A stretch of DNA of 64,000 bases. Source: CAYMUL01 sp964393605. GTDB taxonomy: Bacteria > Bacteroidota > Ignavibacteria > Ignavibacteriales > Ignavibacteriaceae. The stretch covers positions 28,000 through 91,999 of the forward strand of contig CAYMUL010000013.1 in the NCBI GenBank assembly GCA_964393605.1. Direction: 5' to 3'. Below, piece after piece: positions 1-7,818 of the stretch (positions within the stretch are counted from its first letter, which is position 1; each line of letters opens with the position of its first letter). Both the position numbers and the translations under genes were made by a program. The notes under the pieces were generated by a model. The model saw only the letters and a list, made by a program, of their open reading frames with translations. It was not told the DNA's origin and made no database searches.

Positions 1-264
1 CCGTCAACTAAAATAAAATATTCAGTACCCAATGTAGAGACGGGGCATCCCGACAAGTCGGGACAAGTTGCCCCGTCTCTACAAGTGTCGTTAAAGGTAT
101 TTGACATACTTGGCAATGAAGTTGCAACTCTTGTGAATGCAGAAAAACCTGCCGGCGAGTATGAAGTTGAATTTGATGCCGCATCGCTCTCCAGTGGAAT
201 TTATATCTGCAGTCTCATGATTGGAGAAAATTCCGCTGCCTACAAAATGGTATTGATGAAGTAA
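1..264 (+). CDS. C-terminal end of a T9SS cargo protein (partial)
   Basis: This is the last 87 codons of a gene that begins outside the window; reading frame 1 is open from base 1 to a TAA at 262-264. The translation is a type IX secretion sorting domain: TKIKYSVP, then VSLKVFDILGNEVATLVN, EKPAGEYEVEFDA, a SG.Y..SL turn and a final KMVLMK. Known family role: the domain targets a protein through the outer membrane and is usually removed at the surface. Between TKIKYSVP and SLKVFDI the domain carries about 17 extra residues (VETGHPDKSGQVAPSLQ) encoded by a perfect palindrome (33-83). The cargo itself cannot be identified. Confidence 0.85.
   Translation, partial: PSTKIKYSVPNVETGHPDKSGQVAPSLQVSLKVFDILGNEVATLVNAEKPAGEYEVEFDAASLSSGIYICSLMIGENSAAYKMVLMK
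33..83. repeat. 51-bp in-frame palindromic element, copy 1
   Basis: The outer arms TGTAGAGACGGGGCA and TGCCCCGTCTCTACA are perfect reverse complements. They enclose an inner hairpin, TCCCGAC-AA-GTCGGGA. The length, 51 bp, is exactly 17 codons, so the element is read through as protein inside the sorting domain of the first gene. Related copies lie at 3123-3173 and 4587-4637, at the equivalent place in two other sorting domains. Confidence 0.9.
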
Positions 265-628
265 TTTTTCAAACTTATAGAGGAAATGATTTGATACGCA
301 CAAGCTGTGCAAAGGCGTTTTTTATTTGTAAAGAAAATATTTTTTGTGAATTTATTTGAAATAATATTCGGCATGAATTAGTCGGAAGTAAAAATTTTTG
401 TCGTCATTTTTCAGCAATAGTTTTCAATTTGATTTTTTACAGATGGCGGAAAGTGTTGCTTCAATTATTTGTAAAACAGATAGTCTGTGTTTCGCGAGTT
501 AGGTGACGGAGTTGATGATTTCATTTGTGCTGTTCATTCATAAATAAATTCATACATTTTAGTTTTAAAAATTATTTTAAGTGTTTTGACTTTTTCATAA
601 TATTTCAGCGTAAAAAAGTAAAATTTCA
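265..628. other. Intergenic stretch without recognised gene
   Basis: This AT-rich spacer lies between the T9SS gene end and the AraC-type regulator. I see no credible reading frame, no tRNA and no hairpin followed by a T-run. A promoter for the regulator presumably lies here, but no convincing -35/-10 pair could be picked. Confidence 0.5.
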
Positions 629-1783
629 ATGACTGATTTCTTATTCGATATAACGAACTATATTTCGCTGATTACGGTTGTTCAACTGCTTTCCTTTTCG
701 CTCTATCTTATTTTAACGAAGAGGAAAGACCAACTGTTGTTGGGATTTTTTCTAATCGCAAATTCTCTGTACATCCTGGATTTTTGGCTGATAAGATATG
801 GGAATGCGATTTTTAATAATGTGCCGGAACTGTACTTGCTATTATTACCGTTTGGTTTGCTGTTCGGTCCGTTACTCTACGCTTATTCAGTCTTCGCGCT
901 GGGCAAAAAAGATAAATTCATTTGGAAATCTTTATATCATGCTATCCCATTTTTTCTGCTGTATTGCTTTTTCATTATCAGCTTTCAAATTAAAAGTTAT
1001 GAAGAAAAAATTCTTTTAATAAAAGAAGGCACTCTTCTTTCTGAGTCCGTTAGTCATTTACTTTTATGGAGTTTATTCATTTCATGCATAACGTATATCA
1101 CACTTGCTTTGCGAAAAATCTTGAACTATAAAATAGATGCAAAAGAAAATTTATCGTCAATAGAAAAACTGAATATTGATTGGTTGATGTTAATCGTTTT
1201 TGGATTTCTTGCGATGTGGGGAACTGATTTTATCAGTTATCTACTTTCACTTGCGGGCATTCGTACTTACGAAATCCGAGAAGTGTTTTTGTTTATTTCG
1301 CTTTCTATCAATCTTGTATTTGCGAATCTCATTTTAATTATGGGGTTGCGGCATCCTGAACTGCTTCATGAAAATTGGATAACAAAACAACCGAAACCGA
1401 AGTATGAATCTTCATCACTTCCCGAAGAAAATAAAATTCAGATTTCAAACGAATTGAAAAATTTGATGAAAGACAAAAAACCATTCCTCGAACCTGATTT
1501 AACTTTGAATGATTTAGCCGAAATGCTGAAAATCCATCCCCGCACGCTTTCTCAAATCATTAATGAAAAAATTGAAATGAGTTTTTACGATTATGTAAAT
1601 GGATTCAGAATTAACGAGGCATGTGCAAAGCTAACCAATCCCGAATTTGATTCTGAAACAATCATGGGCATACTGCTTGAGTCCGGCTTCAACTCCAAAT
1701 CAGTTTTTAATTCTTTGTTTAAGAAAACTACCGGAGTAACTCCATCTGAATACAGAAAGCGCTTTAGAAAAATTCCGGCATAA
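629..1783 (+). CDS. Membrane-anchored AraC-family transcriptional regulator
   Basis: This 384-residue protein has a polytopic membrane half and a DNA-binding tail. About seven hydrophobic segments occupy roughly residues 10-245. The last 100 residues form an AraC/XylS double helix-turn-helix: LTLNDLAEMLKIHPRTLSQI for the first helix pair, YVNGFRINEA in the linker, and GFNSKSVFNSLFKKTTG-TPSEYR for the second motif. Known for the family: such 7TM-AraC proteins are common in Bacteroidota and probably couple a membrane signal to transcription. The ATG at 629 has no obvious Shine-Dalgarno sequence. It stands alone on its strand, upstream of two T9SS cargo genes; whether it controls them is unknown. 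Confidence 0.85.
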   Translation: MTDFLFDITNYISLITVVQLLSFSLYLILTKRKDQLLLGFFLIANSLYILDFWLIRYGNAIFNNVPELYLLLLPFGLLFGPLLYAYSVFALGKKDKFIWKSLYHAIPFFLLYCFFIISFQIKSYEEKILLIKEGTLLSESVSHLLLWSLFISCITYITLALRKILNYKIDAKENLSSIEKLNIDWLMLIVFGFLAMWGTDFISYLLSLAGIRTYEIREVFLFISLSINLVFANLILIMGLRHPELLHENWITKQPKPKYESSSLPEENKIQISNELKNLMKDKKPFLEPDLTLNDLAEMLKIHPRTLSQIINEKIEMSFYDYVNGFRINEACAKLTNPEFDSETIMGILLESGFNSKSVFNSLFKKTTGVTPSEYRKRFRKIPA

Positions 1784-1908
1784 AAAGCCACCTATCACGT
1801 CTATCAACCTTTAAAGAATGAATTACGTTCGAATTCATGAATTCGGACGAATCCCTTATCTGCAAAAGATATTTTTGCTTCCGAAATTTGAATTAAAAAG
1901 GATCAAGA

Positions 1909-3354
1909 ATGAAAAAACTAAACATTTTAATTTTATTGTTAATCATCGGCACTACTTTTGCATCTGCACAGATTAAAAAGGTGCCGCAAGATTTCACCAC
2001 AATTCAATCGGCTATTGATGCCGCCGTGAATGGAGATACAATCCTCGTTGCCGCGGGAACGTATTTTGAAAATATTAAATTCAATGGAAAGAATATTGTT
2101 CTAACAAGTAATTTTATCTTTTCGAATAATTTATCTGATATTGAAAACACCATTATTAATGGTTCAAATCCCGTTAATGCCGACACGGCAAGTTGCGTAA
2201 GAATTGTCAATGGCGAAAATTCATCCGCAGTGTTGCAGGGCTTTACAATCACCGGCGGCAAAGGAACAAAGTGGCTCGATGAACATGGTGCGGGGCTTTA
2301 CCGCGAAGGTGGTGGAATATTGATTACTCTTTCTTCGCCAACAATTCGTTACAATAGAATTATTTTTAACGAAGCAACAAACAGAACCGGAGTATCAAGC
2401 GCGGGAGGCGGCGGTATTCGTATTGGCGATGGAAATCCTTTAATTGAAAATAATATCATTGCATACAACAAAGCACGATACGGCGGCGGAGTTGTTTTGA
2501 ATTACACCGGCGGAACTCTTCGCAATAATTTAATTTTTGGAAATACAGGAGGAGAAGATTTCGGCGGTTCGGGAGTTTGGATTTATCAAAACGGACCTGC
2601 GGCAAAATATCTCATCAACAATACTATCACCGAAAATGTATCGGCACTTTCCGGATGCGGAGTTCGTGTTTGGTCAACATCGGCAGTACTTGTGAACAAT
2701 ATAGTTTATAATAACTCTGCGCCAAGTTATGCAGATTTACGAGTTATCTCCGGCTCGATTAATGCAACATACAACAACGTCGGTGGTGGATATACAGGCG
2801 TAGGCAATGTTAGTGTCGATCCATTATTTGCAACGGATTATTTGCTTGCATCTAATTCACCCTGTGTTGATGCGGGTGATACTGCTTCCGCACACAAAGA
2901 TAAAGAAAATCCTTCAAGTTCGGGTAACGCACTTTTTCCTTCGCAAGGAACAATAAGAAATGACATGGGTGCATACGGCGGACCAAATGCAAAAACGTTT
3001 CCGTTGATCCCGACTGACGTAGAAGAAGGTTTTGAAAACGGAGTTCCGGAAGAATTTGGATTAGAGCAAAATTATCCCAACCCTTTTAATCCAACAACAA
3101 AGATAAAATACGCAATATCCGCTGTAAAGACGGGGCATCCCGATAAGTCGGGACAAGTTGCCCCGTCTTTACATGTGTCGCTTAAAGTATTTGATATACT
3201 TGGCAATGAAGTTGCAACTTTGGTTAACGAAGAAAAATCTGCGGGGGAGTATTCGGTTCAATTTGATGCTTCAACACTCACAAGCGGAGTTTATTTCTAT
3301 CAATTAAAAGCGGGAGAATTTTCCGCTGCTAATAAAATGATATTGATGAGATAA
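1909..3354 (+). CDS. Secreted right-handed beta-helix protein with T9SS sorting domain
   Basis: This 481-aa protein starts with a signal peptide (MKKLNILILLLIIGTTFASA-Q) and has an AAGGA ribosome site 8 nt before the ATG. Residues ~25-370 show the opening FTTIQSAIDAAVNGDTILVAAGTY and repeated I..N.I..N rungs (ENNIIAYNKA, NNLIFGNTGG, INNTITEN, VNNIVYNN). This is the pectin-lyase-like parallel beta-helix fold with DUF1565-type start. Such proteins are surface or extracellular; the ligand or polysaccharide substrate is unknown and no catalytic residues can be assigned. A sorting domain (QNYPNPFNPTTKIKYA to ILMR) ends the protein and contains the in-frame palindrome at 3123-3173. Confidence 0.88.
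   Translation: MKKLNILILLLIIGTTFASAQIKKVPQDFTTIQSAIDAAVNGDTILVAAGTYFENIKFNGKNIVLTSNFIFSNNLSDIENTIINGSNPVNADTASCVRIVNGENSSAVLQGFTITGGKGTKWLDEHGAGLYREGGGILITLSSPTIRYNRIIFNEATNRTGVSSAGGGGIRIGDGNPLIENNIIAYNKARYGGGVVLNYTGGTLRNNLIFGNTGGEDFGGSGVWIYQNGPAAKYLINNTITENVSALSGCGVRVWSTSAVLVNNIVYNNSAPSYADLRVISGSINATYNNVGGGYTGVGNVSVDPLFATDYLLASNSPCVDAGDTASAHKDKENPSSSGNALFPSQGTIRNDMGAYGGPNAKTFPLIPTDVEEGFENGVPEEFGLEQNYPNPFNPTTKIKYAISAVKTGHPDKSGQVAPSLHVSLKVFDILGNEVATLVNEEKSAGEYSVQFDASTLTSGVYFYQLKAGEFSAANKMILMR
3123..3173. repeat. 51-bp in-frame palindromic element, copy 2
   Basis: Same architecture as the copy at 33-83, with outer arms TGTAAAGACGGGGCA / TGCCCCGTCTTTACA. Relative to copy 1, the arm change GTAGAGAC to GTAAAGAC is matched by GTCTCTAC to GTCTTTAC on the other side, so pairing is kept. 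The inner hairpin loop region has one change (GACAAG to GATAAG). It is translated as VKTGHPDKSGQVAPSLH within the sorting domain of the beta-helix protein. Confidence 0.9.
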
Positions 3355-3438
3355 AAAATTAAGAATAATTCCGTGTTGCTTCATGGATGGGAAAACTATA
3401 TACAACAAATAATAAAAAATCATCACATAAGGAAAAAA

Positions 3439-4818
3439 ATGAAAACTACATTAAAATTCATAATCGTAACCGTACTGCTGGCGGTTAACGGTTTATACTC
3501 AGCAGATACAACCGTAGAAGCACACAAATCTTTTTTGAAATCGTTCAAAGAAAAATATATTCTGAAAGCTAAAGAAGAATTGCGCGATGGTTACATTATC
3601 GATACTTACAAAGAATATACACACCAAGAATGGCAACAAGGCGCATGGGTGAATGAATATTATGAAGTTGCAGAGATAGATACTGCCGGCGACGCTTGGA
3701 CATGGACTTCTACAGAATATCTTTGGGATAATGGTCAGTGGCTTCAAGATCATAAGTACGTTGTTAAAACTACTCCGATGCTCGGCGACGATCCGAAGTT
3801 TATTGAATCATACAGCTACGTTTGGTCAAGCAATTCATGGGTTGCATTATCAAGAATCAGCTATCAATATGAAGGAATAAGTTTGAAGGCGGCATTAATT
3901 GAAATTGCAATCGATGTGAATGTATTCTTCCCATTTCAAAAATATGAATATGGTTATAATCAATTAAATCAACTCACAGATGAAACAATATTTAATTATG
4001 AATCTGATTGGAAACCTGCTTCAAAGAAAACATTAACTTACGATAATGCGGGCAACATGGTTGATCTTCTCGAAGCAAATTGGAGGGAGAACAACTGGCT
4101 TGATACGCTTCGTACAGCTATGAGTTACAATCAGTTGTCATTAGTGGATGAAACTATAGAATCATTTTTTGAGAACAGACAGGAAATTCCAATTAGGAAA
4201 ATGAACTATTCCTACAATAGTGTCGGTCAAACTATTTTGATGAGTACATATCTCTACTTAGAATCCACTTGGGAAGAGATGCAGAAAGATAATTATGAAT
4301 ACAATACAGATGATTTGCTCACAACATTATTGATTGAAGTAAGATTCGCAAATGGATTCGTTCCTTCAGCAAAATATTCATTTACATATAATTCACAACT
4401 GCAGGAAATTGAAGCACTCGAACAAAAACATGACGGTGCTAATTGGAAAAATTATGCGAGAGTTCTGACGAATTACACACCCACCTCTGTAGAAGAAAAT
4501 CTTTCCGCAGTGAAAGGATTTGAATTGTACAACAATTATCCGAATCCTTTTAATCCAACAACGAAGATAAAGTACGCAATACCTGCTGTAGTGACGGGGC
4601 ATCCCGATAAGTCGGGACAAGTTGCCCCGTCTTTACACGTGTCGCTTAAAGTATTTGATATACTTGGCAATGAAGTTGCAACTTTGGTTAATGAAGAAAA
4701 ATCTGCGGGGGAGTATTCGGTTCAATTTGATGCTTCAACATTGCCAAGCGGAGTTTATATCTATCAACTAAAAGCGGGAGAATTTTCCGCCGCACAGAGA
4801 ATGATATTGATGAAATAA
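3439..4818 (+). CDS. Secreted YD-repeat-like protein with T9SS sorting domain
   Basis: I chose the ATG at 3439 because it gives a signal peptide (MKTTLKFIIVTVLLAVNGLYSA) and follows AAGGA by 6 nt; the frame stays open upstream to a GTG at 3373. The 459-aa protein has a central region of short repeats: aromatic YxYN..... units such as YEYGYNQLNQLTDE, LTYDNAGNMVDL and YSYNSVGQTIL, alternating with W...W segments. These resemble YD/Rhs-type beta repeats found in many Bacteroidota surface proteins. No catalytic motif is seen. The C-terminal sorting domain is almost identical in DNA to that of the preceding gene and also carries the palindrome (4587-4637). Confidence 0.82.
   Translation: MKTTLKFIIVTVLLAVNGLYSADTTVEAHKSFLKSFKEKYILKAKEELRDGYIIDTYKEYTHQEWQQGAWVNEYYEVAEIDTAGDAWTWTSTEYLWDNGQWLQDHKYVVKTTPMLGDDPKFIESYSYVWSSNSWVALSRISYQYEGISLKAALIEIAIDVNVFFPFQKYEYGYNQLNQLTDETIFNYESDWKPASKKTLTYDNAGNMVDLLEANWRENNWLDTLRTAMSYNQLSLVDETIESFFENRQEIPIRKMNYSYNSVGQTILMSTYLYLESTWEEMQKDNYEYNTDDLLTTLLIEVRFANGFVPSAKYSFTYNSQLQEIEALEQKHDGANWKNYARVLTNYTPTSVEENLSAVKGFELYNNYPNPFNPTTKIKYAIPAVVTGHPDKSGQVAPSLHVSLKVFDILGNEVATLVNEEKSAGEYSVQFDASTLPSGVYIYQLKAGEFSAAQRMILMK
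4587..4637. repeat. 51-bp in-frame palindromic element, copy 3
   Basis: Third copy, translated as VVTGHPDKSGQVAPSLH. The left arm reads TGTAGTGACGGGGCA and the right arm TGCCCCGTCTTTACA, so two outer positions are no longer perfectly matched. The rest of the structure is intact. Confidence 0.88.
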
Positions 4819-4881
4819 ATTATCAGAATAGTAGCGCGAATAATTTTTTCGTAAGAATCGACTATTCGTGTAAGTGATGAG

Positions 4882-4915
4882 AAACGCCATTGCATTGCAG
4901 TGGCGTTTTTTATTT
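4882..4915 (+). terminator. Rho-independent terminator of the second T9SS gene
   Basis: The stem AACGCCA / TGGCGTT has the inner sequence TTGCATTGCAG and is followed by TTTTATTTT, 64 nt after the stop at 4818. Confidence 0.85.
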
Positions 4916-4975
4916 TAAATGTAATTGAATTTCTCATGTTCCTTCCAAACTGCAACGAACAAATATTTGATTAAT

Positions 4976-5000
4976 ACTGAAGTTACGCAATCGTTCTTTG
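4976..5000. repeat. Left-end fragment of the 168-bp TIR element
   Basis: ACTGAAGTTACGCAATCGTTC matches the left terminus of the element seen whole at 35301 and 57881. Similarity is lost soon afterwards, so only the end is preserved here. Confidence 0.6.
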
Positions 5001-5168
5001 TATCAGATTTTATAAGGTCATCAATTTTTGATACTAAGGTTGAGAAATGATTTAAGATTTATCTTTGCCATATTTTGTTTGATCATAAAATCGCAATTAG
5101 ATTCGCAATAATATTTAAATGCAAAAAATGTTTTCTGATTATAGATGAGTCTACCGTAATAAGGTCAG

Positions 5169-5287
5169 AAACGGTTGAAACCGTTTTACTATTCAGAATG
5201 TATATCCTTTAACCAACGGCTTAAGCCGTTGGTTAATAACAACTTAAAGAACTGCGAACCGTTTCACATGTCCCTTTGGGAACGGTT
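5169..5287. repeat. Cluster of three palindromes in an intergenic repeat nest
   Basis: Three hairpins lie within 120 bp. At 5169-5186, AAACGGTT-GA-AACCGTTT has an 8-bp stem. At 5209-5236 is a perfect 28-bp palindrome centred on CGGCTT/AAGCCG (arms TTAACCAACGGCTT). At 5257-5287, AACCGTT / AACGGTT encloses TCCC-TTT-GGGA. None is followed by a T-run. The 848-bp gap 4819-5666 holds these hairpins, the terminator at 4882, and two pieces of the 168-bp element. No gene was found in it. Confidence 0.75.
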
Positions 5288-5439
5288 TATGATTCTTTTC
5301 CAATTTTAGATTAATGACCTTTTTAGGGTGAACTCATAGATTGATACAGTTCTTGTAAATTAGGAATTTCTTAACCTTATCTTCAATGAACCTTAGTAAC
5401 TGAAAAATAAAAGAACAAAAACCTTATTACATTATTCAC

Positions 5440-5603
5440 TGCAGTTATACGATTGTGAGTGTTATCTGATTTTCGTGGCTATCATAATTTGAAATAGAAC
5501 ACTGATAACGCTGATTTTAACTGCTATTCGCTGAAAGAAATCTGCGAAAATCAGTTGCATCTGTGTCATCAGTGTGCTATTGAAAGTTGTGCGTAACCTC
5601 AAT
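5440..5603. repeat. 168-bp TIR element, diverged copy A
   Basis: It aligns along its length with the copies at 35301-35468 and 57881-58048. Shared blocks are GAAATAGAACACTGATAACG, GCGAAAATCAGTTGCATC-TGTGTCATCAGTGTGCTATT and the right end TGCGTAACCTCAAT. The left terminus is degenerate (GCAGTTATACGATTGT). It lies 60 bp from the end of the LytTR regulator gene. Confidence 0.7.
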
Positions 5604-5666
5604 CATTTATTATTCGATAATGTCTACAAATGCAACGACATTTCATGCGGCGCAAAAAACTTTAAA

Positions 5667-6428
5667 CTATTCCCGTTCTTCCTCACCGAAAAGAGCGGCG
5701 CGGTATCGTCTCCCCATTTTTATTTTTTCACTGTTTGAAAGAATGACGATATAATCACCGTGCGAGTAGGGTTGCATCTCTTTTATACAATCCATATTAA
5801 CAATGTAGGAGCGATGAATGCGTTTAAATTTTTGTTTATCAAGTTTTTCTTCCATCGCTTGCATTGTGTGTCGAAGCAAATATCTTTCCTTCTCTGTATG
5901 AATTTCGATATACTTCTCTTCGGCAGAGATGAAGAAGATATCGTCGGCCTTTATAAAAAAATATTTAGAACCTTTATTGACGAGTATTCGTTTTAAGTTT
6001 TCATTTATGGCGCCGGCATCGGTTAAAAGTTTTGTAAGTGAATCAACATTTTGTTTTTTTGTATCGATATTTTTTATCGCGCGTGAAAAAGATTTGAGAA
6101 ATCTCTCTTCGTCAAACGGTTTTAGTAAATAATCAATTGCATTGACTTCAAACGCATTAATAGCAAATTGATCGAAAGCGGTTACAAAAATTACCGGCGG
6201 CATTTCGTCTGCGCCGATTGCATCAATAACTTCGAAGCCGTTCGCTCCGGGCATCTGAATATCAAGAAAAATAAGTGAAGGAGAATTTTCTTTAATTTTA
6301 GTAATCGCATCAAATCCGTCTTCCGCTTCAATGATTTTTTCTATACGCGATTCATTTTTTAAGAATGAAACTATTTTATCGCGTGCAGGTTGTTCGTCAT
6401 CTACAATTAGCACGATTAGTTTCTGCAT
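5667..6428 (-). CDS. LytTR-family response regulator
   Basis: This 253-aa protein combines a receiver domain (residues ~1-120) with a LytTR DNA-binding domain (~145-250). The receiver has the acidic pair in LIVDDEQPAR, the phospho-acceptor Asp at about residue 56 (FLDIQMPG), the conserved Thr in FVTAFDQ, and the Lys in YLLKPF. The output domain shows the LytTR hallmarks IEIHTEKERYLLRHTM, RIHRSYIVNMDCI and GRRYRAAL. The gene begins 3 nt after the histidine kinase stop, so the two are co-transcribed and form a phosphorelay. Target genes cannot be read from the sequence. Confidence 0.93.
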   Translation of the reverse strand: MQKLIVLIVDDEQPARDKIVSFLKNESRIEKIIEAEDGFDAITKIKENSPSLIFLDIQMPGANGFEVIDAIGADEMPPVIFVTAFDQFAINAFEVNAIDYLLKPFDEERFLKSFSRAIKNIDTKKQNVDSLTKLLTDAGAINENLKRILVNKGSKYFFIKADDIFFISAEEKYIEIHTEKERYLLRHTMQAMEEKLDKQKFKRIHRSYIVNMDCIKEMQPYSHGDYIVILSNSEKIKMGRRYRAALFGEEERE

Positions 6429-6431
6429 GAC

Positions 6432-7604
6432 TTATTCATTTTCTCCATTTACATTCGTCGTTGAAAACGGAAATTCAATCACAACTTCCGCACCGCCGGA
6501 TGGCAAGTTATTTATTGCGAACGAATGATTACTGCCATAAATATTTTCCAATCTTTCAACAATGTTAGAAAGCCCGACGCCGCTATTCATCACGGTTTTA
6601 TCATCCTCCGGAAAACCGGGACCGTTATCTTTAACAGTCAAATAAAGTTTTTCGTTTATTCGCGATGAAGAAATAACAATCTCTGCCGGCTTCAATTCAT
6701 TCATGCAATATTTTATCGAATTTTCTACAAGCGGTTGTAAAATAAACCATGGAACTTTTGCGTTCAATTCTGTTGTGTTGATATTAACCACTATACTAAG
6801 CTTACCGGAGAATCGGGCTTTCATAATTTCGAAGTAAAGATTTAAAGTTTCTATTTCATCTTTTAGCGAGTGAAATTCTATTGTTGCACTACTCAAAGTC
6901 GCACGTAGTAATTCACTCAAATTTGAGATCATCTTATCCGCAGATTTAGGATTCTCATACATTACCGATGAAATCATGTTGAGTGTATTAAAAAGAAAAT
7001 GTGGATTTAATTGTGAACGGAGTGCTCGCAGTTTGGTTTTTGAAAGTTGTTCTTCAAGTTGAATCAAACGAATTTTTTCCGCTTCTTTTTCTTTGTTGAT
7101 TTTGTAAAAAGTAAAGACAACTAACACTGCTGAGAACGAAATTATTTGTTTGAAATATTCCATAATAACTCTGTAGGGAATGTATCCGTAATCGTAGTTC
7201 CCCAAATTAAAAAAAGGATAAAGTAACACACGCGAAAAATACATCATGCTTGTGTGTGTTAGTCCGACTATCACAGTTGCAACCAAATAAACCGGAATGC
7301 GATGTGTAAGATTATCTTTTGCAAGAGGATATTTCTTGAAGAATAAAATTAGTATCGGAATTAATAGAAAGAAAGAATAAACACCGGTGAATTCATCAAC
7401 GACGCGAGGAAAGAAAAAAGAAAAATCTTTATTCGAAATAATTTCAAAGTCGGATGCATATTCGCTTGTAACAATTATTCCGATGCTCATAAGTGCGAAC
7501 GCGGTTGCCAAACCGAAATACGCTATAAATTTTTTTGTGTTATGTTTTCCTGAGAATATCATCATGCTTAAAATTATTGTATCCGTAAAATATTGAAATT
7601 TCAA
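6432..7604 (-). CDS. LytS/YehU-type sensor histidine kinase
   Basis: This 390-aa protein has about four membrane segments in residues ~25-170, then a short coiled coil (EKEAEKIRLIQLEEQLSKTKLR). The His_kinase domain follows with the phosphorylated His202 in the motif SQLNPHFLFNTLN, and then a HATPase_c domain (ILQPLVENSIKY as N box, DNGPGFP, GVGLSNIVERL). There is no separate periplasmic sensor domain, so the signal is probably sensed in or at the membrane. It precedes the LytTR regulator by 3 nt. An alternative start 14 codons in (7562) cannot be excluded. It is divergent from the acyltransferase at 7819, with a 214-bp shared upstream region. Confidence 0.92.
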   Translation of the reverse strand: MKFQYFTDTIILSMMIFSGKHNTKKFIAYFGLATAFALMSIGIIVTSEYASDFEIISNKDFSFFFPRVVDEFTGVYSFFLLIPILILFFKKYPLAKDNLTHRIPVYLVATVIVGLTHTSMMYFSRVLLYPFFNLGNYDYGYIPYRVIMEYFKQIISFSAVLVVFTFYKINKEKEAEKIRLIQLEEQLSKTKLRALRSQLNPHFLFNTLNMISSVMYENPKSADKMISNLSELLRATLSSATIEFHSLKDEIETLNLYFEIMKARFSGKLSIVVNINTTELNAKVPWFILQPLVENSIKYCMNELKPAEIVISSSRINEKLYLTVKDNGPGFPEDDKTVMNSGVGLSNIVERLENIYGSNHSFAINNLPSGGAEVVIEFPFSTTNVNGENE

Positions 7605-7818
7605 TTCAAATATATTTGATGAATTGATTCAAGAAAGAATAATTGCGCGAACGGGATTATTGATGGAATGAGTTGGAGCTAAGGTGGGGAATATTATTCG
7701 AAATCTCCTTCCCCCCACAATCCCGTTCATGCACTTGAATCGGCAGTTCGTTCCAATTTGATTTATAAGCACTCATCTACTCTATAATTTTCGGATGTAA
7801 TTTTTGAAAGGATAATAA

